A DNA stretch of 64,000 nt from Alteromonas sp. 5E99-2 (GCF_017368475.1 NZ_JAFNJE010000009.1:91732-155731), one strand, 5' to 3'. Shown: positions 46,681 to 56,335, numbered from the stretch's first letter. The notes: generated by a model not told the origin, from the letters alone. Program-made: numbers and translations.

Positions 46681-47649
46681 ATGTTACAAGACCCGTTGGG
46701 CCGTCGGTTTTATTACTTAAGGTTATCTTTAACTGAAGCGTGTAATTTTCGCTGCAAGTACTGTTTGCCTAATGGATATATGCCTACTACAACAGAAAAG
46801 TTCTTAAGCCTAAACGAATGTGACACTGTGATACGTGCGTTTGCCAGTTTAGGAACAAAAAAAGTTCGCTTAACTGGCGGAGAGCCTACATTGCGCAGAG
46901 ACATTGTAGAGGTTACCGCTGCCGCTGCACAAGCAAAAGGTATCGATTTAGTTGCAATGACGACCCACGGTGGGCGACTTAAACGTTTGTCTCGACCACT
47001 TCGAGAAGCGGGTTTAAATCAAGTTAACATCAGCATTGACAGCTTAGACCCACGGCAATTTCATGAAATTACAGGTCAAAACAAACTTTCTGAAGTACTT
47101 GATGGGGTAGATGAAGCCTTAACTCAAGGTTTATTAGTGAAAATCAATTCCGTTTTGATGTCGACCACCACACAAAAAACATTGGACCAATTTTTAGATC
47201 TTCTAAAGACGAAGCCTGTCACTATGCGTTTTATCGAGTTAATGGAGACCGGCCAATCTGGACAGTTTTTTCAATCTCATAAACAAAGAGCAACCAGTGT
47301 CAGAGAAATGCTAATTCGCACTGGGTGGAAACCCATTAAAAGAGAAATACATGCGGGGCCAGCAGAAGAGTTTATGCATGCTGATTACTTAGGGAAAATA
47401 GGCTTAATCACACCTTATGCTAAAGATTTCTGCGATACTTGTAACCGCCTGAGAGTCAGTGCGTTGGGGAAATTGCACCTGTGTTTGTTCAGCGAACAAG
47501 GTCTTGATATGCGGCCAGAAATTGCAAGTTTAGATGTTGAAGCGTTAAAACAAAAATTGCAGTCACTTATTGGTAGAAAAGCGGCAACCCACTTTTTACA
47601 TGAAGGAAATACCGGTGCTACAAAACATCTTGCGATGCTAGGCGGTTAA
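46681..47649 (+). CDS. moaA: GTP 3',8-cyclase, molybdenum cofactor synthesis
   Basis: 322 residues from the ATG at 46681, preceded by GAGGG. The TTG eight codons upstream adds nothing conserved. A radical SAM enzyme: first cluster CNFRCKYC (Cys21, 25, 28), second cluster CDTCNRLRVSALGKLHLC, and the essential C-terminal GG (MLGG). It starts the pathway from GTP to the molybdopterin precursor. No other mo genes are adjacent. Confidence 0.94.
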   Translation: MLQDPLGRRFYYLRLSLTEACNFRCKYCLPNGYMPTTTEKFLSLNECDTVIRAFASLGTKKVRLTGGEPTLRRDIVEVTAAAAQAKGIDLVAMTTHGGRLKRLSRPLREAGLNQVNISIDSLDPRQFHEITGQNKLSEVLDGVDEALTQGLLVKINSVLMSTTTQKTLDQFLDLLKTKPVTMRFIELMETGQSGQFFQSHKQRATSVREMLIRTGWKPIKREIHAGPAEEFMHADYLGKIGLITPYAKDFCDTCNRLRVSALGKLHLCLFSEQGLDMRPEIASLDVEALKQKLQSLIGRKAATHFLHEGNTGATKHLAMLGG

Positions 47650-47690
47650 CATCTTTATGTTATTTGGGGAGTGCTTCTTCAGGTTGTGCT

Positions 47691-49313
47691 TCAATCTAGC
47701 TCTCTCAATATTTCTTTAACTTTATGATAGCGCTGATCTTGTTCAGCATTTAGTGCGCCATTTTCAATGGTTATCATGCAGTTACGTACCATTTCCTTAT
47801 CGTACTTTGACTGTCCTTTGTCGCGAATACTGATTGCAGCAGCTTGTAATAAATTTAATGCGATAGACGGATTTTTGGGCATTATGGTGAATGCTTGTCG
47901 GAAGTTTTCTAATGCAGCATCTAAATTGCCTTGTTGGTATTGATTCACAGCCGACGACGTCAAGTTTTTAGGACTGTGGCGTATTTTGTCTTTTTCTTCT
48001 CTTTCTTGTTGAATGTAGTGCAAGAATAACTCACTTTGTTTACTGTCTTGGATACAGCGTTTAGTGATTGCATCTAAAATGGTTAATGCGTTGTCGTGTA
48101 AGCCTACATCGTGAAAGGCTTTAGCTTTGTCTAGCAAGGCTTCCATACTTTGCGCTTCTAGTCGAGTGTTGCTAAGCTGATCGAGTAATGCTTTGGCATT
48201 ATGAGATTCGTCTTTTAAGTACAGCATACGGGCGTCGATTACTGTCATTTGTTCCGACAAATCTGCTTTTGGAAAGCTGGACCTCATTTGTTTAATGTAC
48301 TCATGAACTTGTTTTAATAACTTCGATGTTTCACTGCTTTCTGCCGTCATTGCGAAGTCGATCCCCGCTCTTGCCACACTTAAGTATATTTCAGGCTTAT
48401 CGTGGATAGAATTTTTGGCGTATTTTACTAGTCGTTTGGCTGCTTCAAATTGGGTTTCGTAGTCATGAGTTATACGAGATAAATCTACGGCCATATAGTG
48501 TCGATTAATGTTTCTCGGAGATACGTTACGAGCCACTTGTATTGATTCAAGCGCATCATCAAAGTCTTTGTGTTTGATGTGTAGTGCGGTTAAAAGGTCA
48601 TATGCGGCAAGCATAGAGTCAGGTTGAAAAGCGAGTTCTAAAATGCGTTTTTCCGCTTCATCATCTTCGTCTAATTTTATGAAGCAACGAATTAACCCGA
48701 ACTGTGCCCAAGTAAAATTCTGTACATTCAAAATGGCTTGATAAAAGTCTTTTGCTTGCTCTATAAAACCTTTTGCAAACAGGATTTCTCCTTTTTGTTT
48801 CAGCGCTACTGGGTAGAAGTCGGCATTTTTAGACTCACTTAGAAAAACTTCTATTTCTGAAAGTGCTAATTCAAGTTGGTTGCTTTCGATCAGCGAATAA
48901 ATAGGGCGCAACGCTTGTTTACGGGTTAACACACGGGTTAAGCGTTTGCTTAGCTCTCGCACTGTAAAAGGCTTGGCTAAAAAGTCATCGGGTTGCAGCT
49001 CAACAATACTATGTACTATATCCGGCGTTGTATCAGCACTAATAAAAACAAATGCAGATGTCGGTCTGAAGTATTCACTTAACTTGAATTTTTCATAGAG
49101 GAAATAGCCATCTTGCTCATTCTTTAGTTGATACGAGCAGATAATCAAATCGTAATAGTTTGTTTGTAAAGCGGTTAATGCTAAGTTTGGTTTGTCGATA
49201 TATTCAATATTTTGAAAGCCAAGTTCTTCCATTGAATATTTTAAGTAACCTCTGGCTAACATGTGATTGTCTATGACCAGTACACGCATGTTCTTGGTTA
49301 AATTGTGATTCAT
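47691..49313 (-). CDS. TPR response regulator with atypical receiver
   Basis: 540 residues: a receiver domain (about 9-130) followed by TPR-like helical repeats (about 145-540, for example VNQYQQGNLDAALENFRQAFTIMPKNPSIALNLL). In the receiver the phospho-acceptor position is serine: DLIICSYQL instead of DxxxxD, while the acidic VIDN and the KPF lysine remain. It therefore may act as a phosphorylation-independent scaffold. There is no cognate kinase nearby. Confidence 0.85.
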   Translation of the reverse strand: MNHNLTKNMRVLVIDNHMLARGYLKYSMEELGFQNIEYIDKPNLALTALQTNYYDLIICSYQLKNEQDGYFLYEKFKLSEYFRPTSAFVFISADTTPDIVHSIVELQPDDFLAKPFTVRELSKRLTRVLTRKQALRPIYSLIESNQLELALSEIEVFLSESKNADFYPVALKQKGEILFAKGFIEQAKDFYQAILNVQNFTWAQFGLIRCFIKLDEDDEAEKRILELAFQPDSMLAAYDLLTALHIKHKDFDDALESIQVARNVSPRNINRHYMAVDLSRITHDYETQFEAAKRLVKYAKNSIHDKPEIYLSVARAGIDFAMTAESSETSKLLKQVHEYIKQMRSSFPKADLSEQMTVIDARMLYLKDESHNAKALLDQLSNTRLEAQSMEALLDKAKAFHDVGLHDNALTILDAITKRCIQDSKQSELFLHYIQQEREEKDKIRHSPKNLTSSAVNQYQQGNLDAALENFRQAFTIMPKNPSIALNLLQAAAISIRDKGQSKYDKEMVRNCMITIENGALNAEQDQRYHKVKEILRELD

Positions 49314-49385
49314 TGAACTGTCAGTTGCCTACTACATACACAGGTTATCGTCATCAATCAAATTATCATGACTTTTAGCCGAGTA

Positions 49386-49433
49386 CTAGGGCGTGTTGAT
49401 CTTTGCTGTACAGCAAAGATCAACACGCCCTAG
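49386..49433. repeat. 48-bp perfect palindrome of mobile-element type
   Basis: Two 24-base arms meet without a spacer: the left arm is CTAGGGCGTGTTGATC then TTTGCTGT (49386-49409), and the right arm is its exact reverse complement (49410-49433). The first 27 bases recur at the right window edge (63906). CTAG stands at both ends, as a target duplication could. It begins immediately after the aldo-keto reductase stop on the minus strand and could also serve as its terminator hairpin. Confidence 0.85.
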
Positions 49434-49434
49434 G

Positions 49435-50451
49435 TTAACCCATTAAAACAGCTTTAATTATGTTCAGTTCACTTTCGTCAAAATGAAGGTCATTGAGGCA
49501 ATGTAAGTTATGTTCTAGCTGTTCTGGACTACTTGCACCTATTAATACAGAACTAACCCGTTGGTCTTTCAAAAGCCATGATAATGCCATTTGCGACAGG
49601 CTTTGCCCTCGGCGTTGTGCTATTTCATTTAACGCTATTATTTTAGGTTGTAGCGCTGTTACCTCGTTCTTACCCAAATAAGTCATGCCTTTGCTTGCTC
49701 GTGATCCTTCAGGGATATTTGTTAAGTAACGATCCGTCAATAGCCCTTGCGCTAATGGCGAAAAAGCAATAAACCCGATACCCTTTTGTTGGACTTTGTC
49801 TAATAGTTTTTCTTCTACATTCCGATCAAACATTGAATAACGGGACTGCTGAATAAGGCAAGGTGTGCCTAAGTCATCCAACAGCTTAGCCATGTTCTTT
49901 GTTTGTTCATCATTATAATTAGATAAACCGACATATAAGGCTCGACCAGAACGGACGATGTAATCCAATGCCCTAGCGGTTTCTTCAAGAGGTGTCGCGA
50001 TGTCAGGGCAGTGGTGATAAAACACATCAACATACTCTAACCCCAGTCGCTGTAAACTTTGATCCAAACTGCTTACTAAGTATTTCCTAGAGCCACCATA
50101 ACCATAAGGGCCAGGCCACATGTCGTACCCGGCTTTGGTGGAAATAAAAAGTTCGTCCCTGTAATGGACTAAATCGTCTTTAAGTATGTGGCCAAAATTC
50201 TCTTCAGCACTGCCAAAAGAGGGACCATAGTTATTGGCTAAATCAAAGTGAGTCACACCTGCATCAAATGCAGTTCTTACAATGCGTTTTGCGTTTAGCA
50301 ATGAATCCACCGAACCGAAGTTATGCCACAACCCCAAAGAGAGTGCTGGTAGCTGGATGCCGCTGTTACCGCATCGTCTAAAATGCATGTTTGTGTATCT
50401 ATCTGCTGATGGAAGGTAGGGTGTTAACCCAGATTTATCGTTAATTTGCAT
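49435..50451 (-). CDS. YghZ-type aldo-keto reductase
   Basis: 338 residues of the AKR14 group represented by E. coli YghZ (L-glyceraldehyde 3-phosphate reductase). Features: the N-terminal YTNMHFRRCGNSGIQLPALSLGLW, catalytic Asp-Tyr segment HFDLANNYGPSFGSAEENFG, FISTKAGYDMWPGPYG (Lys) and YHHCPD (His). NADPH-dependent; may detoxify methylglyoxal-type aldehydes. It is followed on its own strand by the palindrome. Confidence 0.92.
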   Translation of the reverse strand: MQINDKSGLTPYLPSADRYTNMHFRRCGNSGIQLPALSLGLWHNFGSVDSLLNAKRIVRTAFDAGVTHFDLANNYGPSFGSAEENFGHILKDDLVHYRDELFISTKAGYDMWPGPYGYGGSRKYLVSSLDQSLQRLGLEYVDVFYHHCPDIATPLEETARALDYIVRSGRALYVGLSNYNDEQTKNMAKLLDDLGTPCLIQQSRYSMFDRNVEEKLLDKVQQKGIGFIAFSPLAQGLLTDRYLTNIPEGSRASKGMTYLGKNEVTALQPKIIALNEIAQRRGQSLSQMALSWLLKDQRVSSVLIGASSPEQLEHNLHCLNDLHFDESELNIIKAVLMG

Positions 50452-50570
50452 TCAGACTAACTCTTTCGTTTGATGGAAATCTAGTAAATATCAAACGAGG
50501 AAAGTTAACAAGTTTTTTACACTTTGTAGACGAACTTGCCGAAAAATGTGTAACTTAAGACGTGTTTAAG

Positions 50571-51272
50571 TTAAGGGTAATAGGTTTGATGTATATTTTC
50601 ACAATAGCGCACAAGGTTAGGAAAGTGTTTCACTAAGTCTTGCAAAGGAGACGGTAATGACGGAACCAAAATATTCCCAAGCATGGAATAAGCACAAATG
50701 TCAGCCATACTGAGCTGGTCATTAAAAAAATACGGTTTGTCACCAATTACCTTGTTCATAGACGCTAATTGAACTTCGGCAATTTGCAGTATTTCTTGTT
50801 GTGAGTGCCGAGATGTTCCTTGTCCTCTCAAAGCTTTTAATACGTCTTTACGGGCGACTTTTGGCACTATTTTACTCAGTGGAAATGGTAAACGTGAGAA
50901 AAGTGTGTCTTTTAATACTTGCCAGTTTGCATCGTAGGCCCAACGAAAATAAACAATATACCAGTACATACGGTCTTCTAACGCTGCGCACAGTAATTCG
51001 CATTCAGCTTTTTGTTGATCAGACAAGTGACTATTAATGTCAAAATCGTATGCTTGCTTTATATATTGCTCAATGAAAAAACTGTCAGCGACGGTTTTGT
51101 CACCATCAGTGATAAAGGGCAGTTTGCCTTTAGGGGCTTTTTGTAAATACTGAGGGCCACTTAATATTTCAAAAGGTATGTTGGATTGGGTTAATAGAAA
51201 ATGGGTCTTGACGACAAAAGGGCTTGGGTCAATGAGGTTAAAACTAGAACCAAAACTGTATAACGTGATCAT
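50571..51272 (-). CDS. Glutathione S-transferase-like protein (metaxin/Faxc-like)
   Basis: 233 residues with an N-terminal thioredoxin-fold domain (MITLYSFGSSFNLIDPSPFVVKT; KGKLPFITDGDKTVADSFFIEQY) and a helical GST C-domain (LSMADICAYSMLGNI). Compared with classic GSTs the N-terminal active-site serine or cysteine is unclear. The profile recalls the Tom37/Faxc group. It begins 32 bases after the AraC-type regulator on the same strand, so it is probably in that operon. Confidence 0.85.
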   Translation of the reverse strand: MITLYSFGSSFNLIDPSPFVVKTHFLLTQSNIPFEILSGPQYLQKAPKGKLPFITDGDKTVADSFFIEQYIKQAYDFDINSHLSDQQKAECELLCAALEDRMYWYIVYFRWAYDANWQVLKDTLFSRLPFPLSKIVPKVARKDVLKALRGQGTSRHSQQEILQIAEVQLASMNKVIGDKPYFFNDQLSMADICAYSMLGNILVPSLPSPLQDLVKHFPNLVRYCENIHQTYYP

Positions 51273-51304
51273 AATCGTATCTCCTTAATTAAACAGGAAT
51301 CAGG

Positions 51305-52195
51305 TTAGCTAGCGGCTTCTACTGGAACGGCGTAGTACACCACTGAATCATTAGAATCGTATTTAAACTCTGGCCCATAGGTTTCAACATCTGGGCCATA
51401 GGTGTGTTTCATGTTTGAGCGCAGTAACCAACTCGAATAAATATAACTAATGGTGTGGTTAAAATGTTCGGTGTTTGTTAGACCGTGGTGTTTAAATTCA
51501 GCGTATTGTTGAGGTGGAAGAGTTGAATACGTCATGTCTTTTGGTATCTGAACGACTTTTGATACTTCAGTACATGCGGTATAAAACAAGCGTTGTTCTC
51601 CATCGTCATTTTCTTCGACATTAATGATGCCATAACAGGTCCCTTCAATTTTGTGGTTAATTTCAGATAGCCTTGGAATGAAATCTTGCCAAAGTTTGGG
51701 GAGCTTTTCCGCTATATTGGTTTTGTCTGATTCAATTCCGATGACTTCAACTTTAACGCCAATGAGGTGTTTTTCTTCTGATACATATAACCTAGGCTCT
51801 AAGGTTAAATTTTGATTTAAATTGGCTAAATATTCATGATCAAACCGGGCTTTCTTGATAATTAAAGGCTGTGCAGCCCGTTGCCGATATTCACTGGGCG
51901 AATAACCAAATAACTTTTTGAAAGCGCGAGTGTAAGCTTCATGAGATTCAAAACCAGATGCAATTGCAACATCTAGGATCGACAGCCTTTGGTCAAATAA
52001 ACTGTCCATAGAATTAGCAATACGTCGTGAACGAACATAAGACTTAAGGGTTTCATTAGTTAAGGCTTTAAATATTCGTTGAAAGTGCCAATGACTGATA
52101 TTGGCATGAGCTGAAATTGTCGTAAGTGGAATCGGCTTATCCAAATTATCTTCAATAAACTCAATGCCTTTTTGAATGCTGTTTAAGTGCTTCAT
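51305..52195 (-). CDS. AraC-family regulator with GyrI-like ligand domain
   Basis: 296 residues: two N-terminal helix-turn-helix motifs (about 1-105, ISHWHFQRIFKALTNETLKSYVRSRRI; ASGFESHEAYTRAFKKLFGYSPSEYR) and a C-terminal GyrI-like effector domain (about 140-296). This layout is that of the MarA/Rob-like regulators with a small-molecule binding barrel. It is divergent from the TonB receptor gene, with 170 bases between them, and probably controls itself, the GST or the receptor. Confidence 0.9.
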   Translation of the reverse strand: MKHLNSIQKGIEFIEDNLDKPIPLTTISAHANISHWHFQRIFKALTNETLKSYVRSRRIANSMDSLFDQRLSILDVAIASGFESHEAYTRAFKKLFGYSPSEYRQRAAQPLIIKKARFDHEYLANLNQNLTLEPRLYVSEEKHLIGVKVEVIGIESDKTNIAEKLPKLWQDFIPRLSEINHKIEGTCYGIINVEENDDGEQRLFYTACTEVSKVVQIPKDMTYSTLPPQQYAEFKHHGLTNTEHFNHTISYIYSSWLLRSNMKHTYGPDVETYGPEFKYDSNDSVVYYAVPVEAAS

Positions 52196-52283
52196 GTGCT
52201 TTCCTAGATACCAGTAGGCTTAATCATAAACAACTAAAAGAAGGCGTGTTTGACCTTTTGTGCTTTTTATTCAGTAATTAATC

Positions 52284-52302
52284 GCAAATGCTAATCATTG
52301 TT
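52284..52302 (+). promoter_or_regulatory. Fur box upstream of the siderophore receptor
   Basis: GCAAATGCTAATCATTGTT matches the 19-bp Fur consensus (GATAATGATAATCATTATC) at 14 positions. It lies 64 bases before the receptor start and inside an inverted repeat with arms GCAAAT and ATTTGC (52284-52308). Confidence 0.75.
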
Positions 52303-52365
52303 ATTTGCATGTGTTAGAATTGCGGAAATTACAACACACCTAACTATCTAGCAAAAGGATGATAG

Positions 52366-54501
52366 ATGAAAAAACGTTTTTGGTTGATGAGCATTATTTG
52401 TACATCTGCGGTAACTGACATACATGCCCAAGAAGTGAGTGTCGATGAAGACGAAATTGAAGTTATTCAAGTTGTCGGTAAACAAGAGTCGTATTTGAAT
52501 GCGGCGGTTTCTACTGCAACTAAGGGCTTATCAGACCCTTTCGATGTGCCATTTACGGTTAATACCATAAATGATGTGTTTCTAAGTGACTTACGAGCCA
52601 AAACCTTATCTGATGCCTATGGCTACACTACGGGGTTAAGCCAATCGGGAATTAATGCAAATAGCTTTACCCTACGAGGGCTTCCAGCAAGTCTACAAAG
52701 TATTCAAATTAATGGTTTACCTGGGCTGGCGTCTAGATTTGGTTCGCCAACAACAGCTAATGTTGAGCGTATCGAGGTGTTAAAAGGCCCTGCATCTGTG
52801 CTCTATGGGCAACTTGAGCCTGGCGGCTTGGTGAATATTTCAACTAAAAAACCTCAAGCAGAGCAATCTATTAATTTTGATTTATCTGGGCAGACTTATG
52901 ACACAGACGTGAGTTCAGCAGGCACTGATAACGGTTTCACTGCCACATTAGATGCGACAGGTGCCTTGACTCAAGATGAAAAGTGGTTGTACCGACTTAT
53001 TGTGAGCGTCGATGCCATTAATTCATACCGAGATAACGTCGATCAAGAAAGTTACTATCTTTTCCCTACGTTAACTTACCGTATGTCAGATATCAGTGAA
53101 TTAACCTTTGGATTAGAGCTAGTTAAAGAAAATGCGGCTGCTGACCAAGGTTTAGTGGCGCTTAATAATGATATCAATCAAACAGCCTCTATCAATACCC
53201 GTTATCAAGAAGATGGCGATGTAGATAACGACGAAGCCTTTGTTGCATTTGCCACGTATAAAAGCGCCATAAATGACGTATTTGATTTAACGGCAAACTG
53301 GCGAAGCGTTTGGCATGAAGATAACCGAATTCTATTTGAAAATAACAGTGTTAATGACGATGACGGTACGTTAAGACGACGTGACCGGAACCAACTTAAC
53401 AAGCGGGAATATCACTTTGTTGATATTAATTCACGAGGTGCAATTCAAACCGGGAATATCGAACATGAGCTGCTATTTGGCTTTAATGGTGGTTATGAAG
53501 TACGAGACTTTGACCGTATCCGTTTTGGAGTGGCAATAACTCCTAATATTGATATATTCAATCCCGTTTTGAATGAAGGTGTCCCATCTGTCGAACAAGA
53601 CAGCAATGAAAGCGTCAATGACCGTGTCACTGAATTATCGAATTATGGTGCATATATTCAAGACGTGATATCCCTTAATGAACACTGGATAGCCATGGTG
53701 GGGGTTCGATATGAAAAACAATTTGTTGATTTTATTGAGCAAGTAAGTGAAGAGACGAACGATCAAATTACCGATGCGTTTGTGCCTTCTCTTGGCGCTA
53801 TCTACAAAGCCACAGATAAACTGTCGATTTATGCCAGTTATGGCGAAAGCTTTAACCCAAATAGTGTGGAAGATACTAACGCCGATGGTGGCAGTTTTGA
53901 CCCTGAAGAAGGTAAACAGTTTGAAATAGGTGCAAAAGCGTTTTTGTTTGAAGATAAAGCCAATATATCCGTGGCTTATTTCGATATTGTGCAAGACAAT
54001 ATCGTCGAAAATAACCCAGAAACCGGTGAAGATGAGCTGCTTGGAGAAGTAGAAAGCAGTGGGTTTGAAATTGAATTTTTAGCCCAGCCTATTGATAACT
54101 GGCAAATTAAATCGGGTTACGCTTATGTGGATTCAATTATTTCAAAAAGTCCTAGTGAGACAACACAAGGAAATGCTACTGCATTTGCGCCTAAAAATGA
54201 TTTCTACCTGTGGACTCGCTACAACGCAACAGAAACATTCAAGGGGTGGTTAACCGGTGTGTCATTAGGTATTAATCATGAAAGTGAAAGATTTACCAGC
54301 TCTGATACCTCAACTAGAGTTGAATTACCTAGTTACACAACCTTTGATACTGCGGTTTATTTTGAACGAGACAATTATTCAATTGCGTTAAACATCGAGA
54401 ACATTTTCGATAAGCGTTATTTTGATGGTGGAACGCGAGATACGATTTTGTATCCTGGAGAGCCTCGTAAAATAAGCCTTACGTTTTCTGCTAATTTTTA
54501 A
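52366..54501 (+). CDS. TonB-dependent siderophore receptor
   Basis: 711 residues. An N-terminal signal (WLMSIICTSAVTDIHAQ) is followed by a TonB-box-like stretch (EIEVIQVVG), a plug domain (VPFTVNTINDVFLS... FTLRGLP... RIEVLKGPASVLYGQLEPGGLVNISTKKP) and a 22-strand barrel ending in SLTFSANF. The plug and barrel resemble ferrichrome-type receptors (FhuA/FoxA group). A Fur box lies upstream, which supports iron-regulated ferric siderophore uptake. The siderophore is unknown and no biosynthesis genes are here. Confidence 0.93.
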   Translation: MKKRFWLMSIICTSAVTDIHAQEVSVDEDEIEVIQVVGKQESYLNAAVSTATKGLSDPFDVPFTVNTINDVFLSDLRAKTLSDAYGYTTGLSQSGINANSFTLRGLPASLQSIQINGLPGLASRFGSPTTANVERIEVLKGPASVLYGQLEPGGLVNISTKKPQAEQSINFDLSGQTYDTDVSSAGTDNGFTATLDATGALTQDEKWLYRLIVSVDAINSYRDNVDQESYYLFPTLTYRMSDISELTFGLELVKENAAADQGLVALNNDINQTASINTRYQEDGDVDNDEAFVAFATYKSAINDVFDLTANWRSVWHEDNRILFENNSVNDDDGTLRRRDRNQLNKREYHFVDINSRGAIQTGNIEHELLFGFNGGYEVRDFDRIRFGVAITPNIDIFNPVLNEGVPSVEQDSNESVNDRVTELSNYGAYIQDVISLNEHWIAMVGVRYEKQFVDFIEQVSEETNDQITDAFVPSLGAIYKATDKLSIYASYGESFNPNSVEDTNADGGSFDPEEGKQFEIGAKAFLFEDKANISVAYFDIVQDNIVENNPETGEDELLGEVESSGFEIEFLAQPIDNWQIKSGYAYVDSIISKSPSETTQGNATAFAPKNDFYLWTRYNATETFKGWLTGVSLGINHESERFTSSDTSTRVELPSYTTFDTAVYFERDNYSIALNIENIFDKRYFDGGTRDTILYPGEPRKISLTFSANF

Positions 54502-54507
54502 TCGCTA

Positions 54508-54539
54508 AATAAGGCCTTGGTGAACACTAAGGCCTTATT
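54508..54539. terminator. Bidirectional terminator
   Basis: AATAAGGCCTT (54508-54518) and AAGGCCTTATT (54529-54539) form a perfect 11-bp stem between the receptor and the convergent LysR gene. Confidence 0.82.
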
Positions 54540-54554
54540 CGTTAACGATGTATT

Positions 54555-55445
54555 CTAATTATTAAAATGGTTAAATAAAAATTCGGTAAATGCGAGCACG
54601 TTACGTGGGATGTACGAGCGACTCGGCTGCACCATCCAAATTGCCGTTTGTGGAGTATCACCAGATATAAGGTAATCTGGCAATAATCGAACTAACTTTC
54701 CTTGTGCAATATCTTCATTTGTTGTCCAATCGGCCAATAGCGCTATGCCCATATCTTGTAATACACACTCTCGGATCATACCTGCATTCGTCGTCTGCAA
54801 AAACGGCGTGATGGAGATACTTTTTGTGCTGTTGTCCTTAGTAAAGTGCCATTGTTTGCGAAAATCGGAATAATTAAATGAGACTATTTGATGATTAACT
54901 AAGTCTTCAGGAGTGAGGAGTGGATGAGTATCTAAATAAGCTGGGGTAGCGACTAAAAAATAATTCACACTAATGAGCTTTCTTGCAATGAGCGAGCTGT
55001 CAGACAGAGCACCATGACGTATAGCAACATCAATTTGATTTTCAATTAAATCTAATCGGTTATCAGACAGCGATAATTCTAAATTGATATGAGGGAATTT
55101 CTCGTAAAATGCTTTGGTTATAGCGGGAAGTACACGTTGCCCAAATGTGGTTGACGCACTTACTTTCACTGTACCTGAGGGGGAGTCTTTACCGTATTTT
55201 ATGTCTTCATGAAGGTTGTCTAATTCATCGAGGATGGTCCGAATACGCTCATAATATTCTATGCCAGCTTGGGTTGGTTTTAAGGTACGAGTGCTTCTTT
55301 GGAATAGCCGAGTATTTAATTGTTTTTCTAAATTTGCTACCGCTCTAGATACAGATGACGGAGAAATATTCAGCTGTAATGCAACTGCTGCGAAGCTGCC
55401 TTTTTGAAAGGTAGAAACAAAGAGTCTTAATAAATCTATATTCAT
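54555..55445 (-). CDS. LysR-family transcriptional regulator
   Basis: 296 residues: a winged helix-turn-helix at the N-terminus (FAAVALQLNISPSSVSRAVANLEKQLNTRLFQRSTRTLKPT) and a periplasmic-binding-like effector domain (VKVSASTTFGQRVLPAI...). It resembles the CrgA/DsdC-type subgroup of LysR. It is divergent from the SDR gene, with 97 bases between them, so the SDR is the likely target. Confidence 0.94.
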   Translation of the reverse strand: MNIDLLRLFVSTFQKGSFAAVALQLNISPSSVSRAVANLEKQLNTRLFQRSTRTLKPTQAGIEYYERIRTILDELDNLHEDIKYGKDSPSGTVKVSASTTFGQRVLPAITKAFYEKFPHINLELSLSDNRLDLIENQIDVAIRHGALSDSSLIARKLISVNYFLVATPAYLDTHPLLTPEDLVNHQIVSFNYSDFRKQWHFTKDNSTKSISITPFLQTTNAGMIRECVLQDMGIALLADWTTNEDIAQGKLVRLLPDYLISGDTPQTAIWMVQPSRSYIPRNVLAFTEFLFNHFNN

Positions 55446-55542
55446 TCCTGCATTTTACGCATTAATGAAGTGTCGTCAATCATGTTTATCTGTTATTAGC
55501 GCACGATTAATCTTTATTAAATCCAGTTTATAAGGCGTATGT

Positions 55543-56304
55543 ATGAGTGATTATTTGAAAGGTAAAACGGTATTGGTGATTGGCGCGAGTCAAGGTATTG
55601 GTCTTGCTGCGGCCAAAAAGTTTGGCGAGCAGGGCGCTAGAGTGTTTTTAGCTGCAAGATCACTAGATGTTATTGAAAAACAATCCAACTTGTTGATAAA
55701 ACAAGGTGTTTCAGCCACCGCGCTGCATTGTGATGTTACGCAATATCAGTCGGTAGTGAAATGTGTTGAAACCGTATTAGCAACAGACAGTCTAGATTTT
55801 GTAGTGAATAGTGCAGGAACTATCGACCCTTTAGCTCATTTGATTAATAGCGACCCCGATTTATGGGCTAAAGCCGTGGACGTCAATTTGAAAGGGAGTT
55901 ACAACGTTATTCGCGCTTGTGCGCCTCATATGCGATCTCAAGGTGGTGGCACCATTATTAATTTAAGTTCGGGGGCGGCGAATAGCATACTGGAAGGTTG
56001 GAGTCATTATTGTTCAACAAAAGCAGCGGCTAAAAAATTAACTGAAGTAGCCCATAAAGAATTAAGTCATTATAACATTCACGTTATTGGTTTATCGCCC
56101 GGCACCGTCGCGACCGAGATGATGAAAAAAATTCGCGATGCAAAAATCAATGTAGTGAGTAATCTTGACTGGTCTAGCCATATTTCGCCCGAATCCGTGG
56201 CTCTAGGTATTGTTTACCTTTGTGGGCCTGAAGGCGGACATTATTCGGGAACGGATTTTTCGCTAAAAACAGAAGAAGGTAGAAAATTGGTGGGTTTGGA
56301 GTGA
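55543..56304 (+). CDS. Short-chain dehydrogenase/reductase
   Basis: 253 residues. NAD(P)-binding GASQGIG at the N-terminus, NSAGTI, and the catalytic Ser with YCSTK (Tyr-x-x-x-Lys). It probably acts on a small alcohol or ketone. Ribosome site AAGGCG lies upstream. Divergent from the LysR gene and followed by its own terminator, so it is a single-gene unit. Confidence 0.93.
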   Translation: MSDYLKGKTVLVIGASQGIGLAAAKKFGEQGARVFLAARSLDVIEKQSNLLIKQGVSATALHCDVTQYQSVVKCVETVLATDSLDFVVNSAGTIDPLAHLINSDPDLWAKAVDVNLKGSYNVIRACAPHMRSQGGGTIINLSSGAANSILEGWSHYCSTKAAAKKLTEVAHKELSHYNIHVIGLSPGTVATEMMKKIRDAKINVVSNLDWSSHISPESVALGIVYLCGPEGGHYSGTDFSLKTEEGRKLVGLE

Positions 56305-56310
56305 AGAAGT

Positions 56311-56335
56311 AGGGGAGTAAGTACTTTACTCCCCT
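56311..56335. terminator. Bidirectional terminator
   Basis: AGGGGAGTAA (56311-56320) and TTACTCCCCT (56326-56335) form a perfect 10-bp stem between the convergent SDR and OmpA-like genes. Confidence 0.85.
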
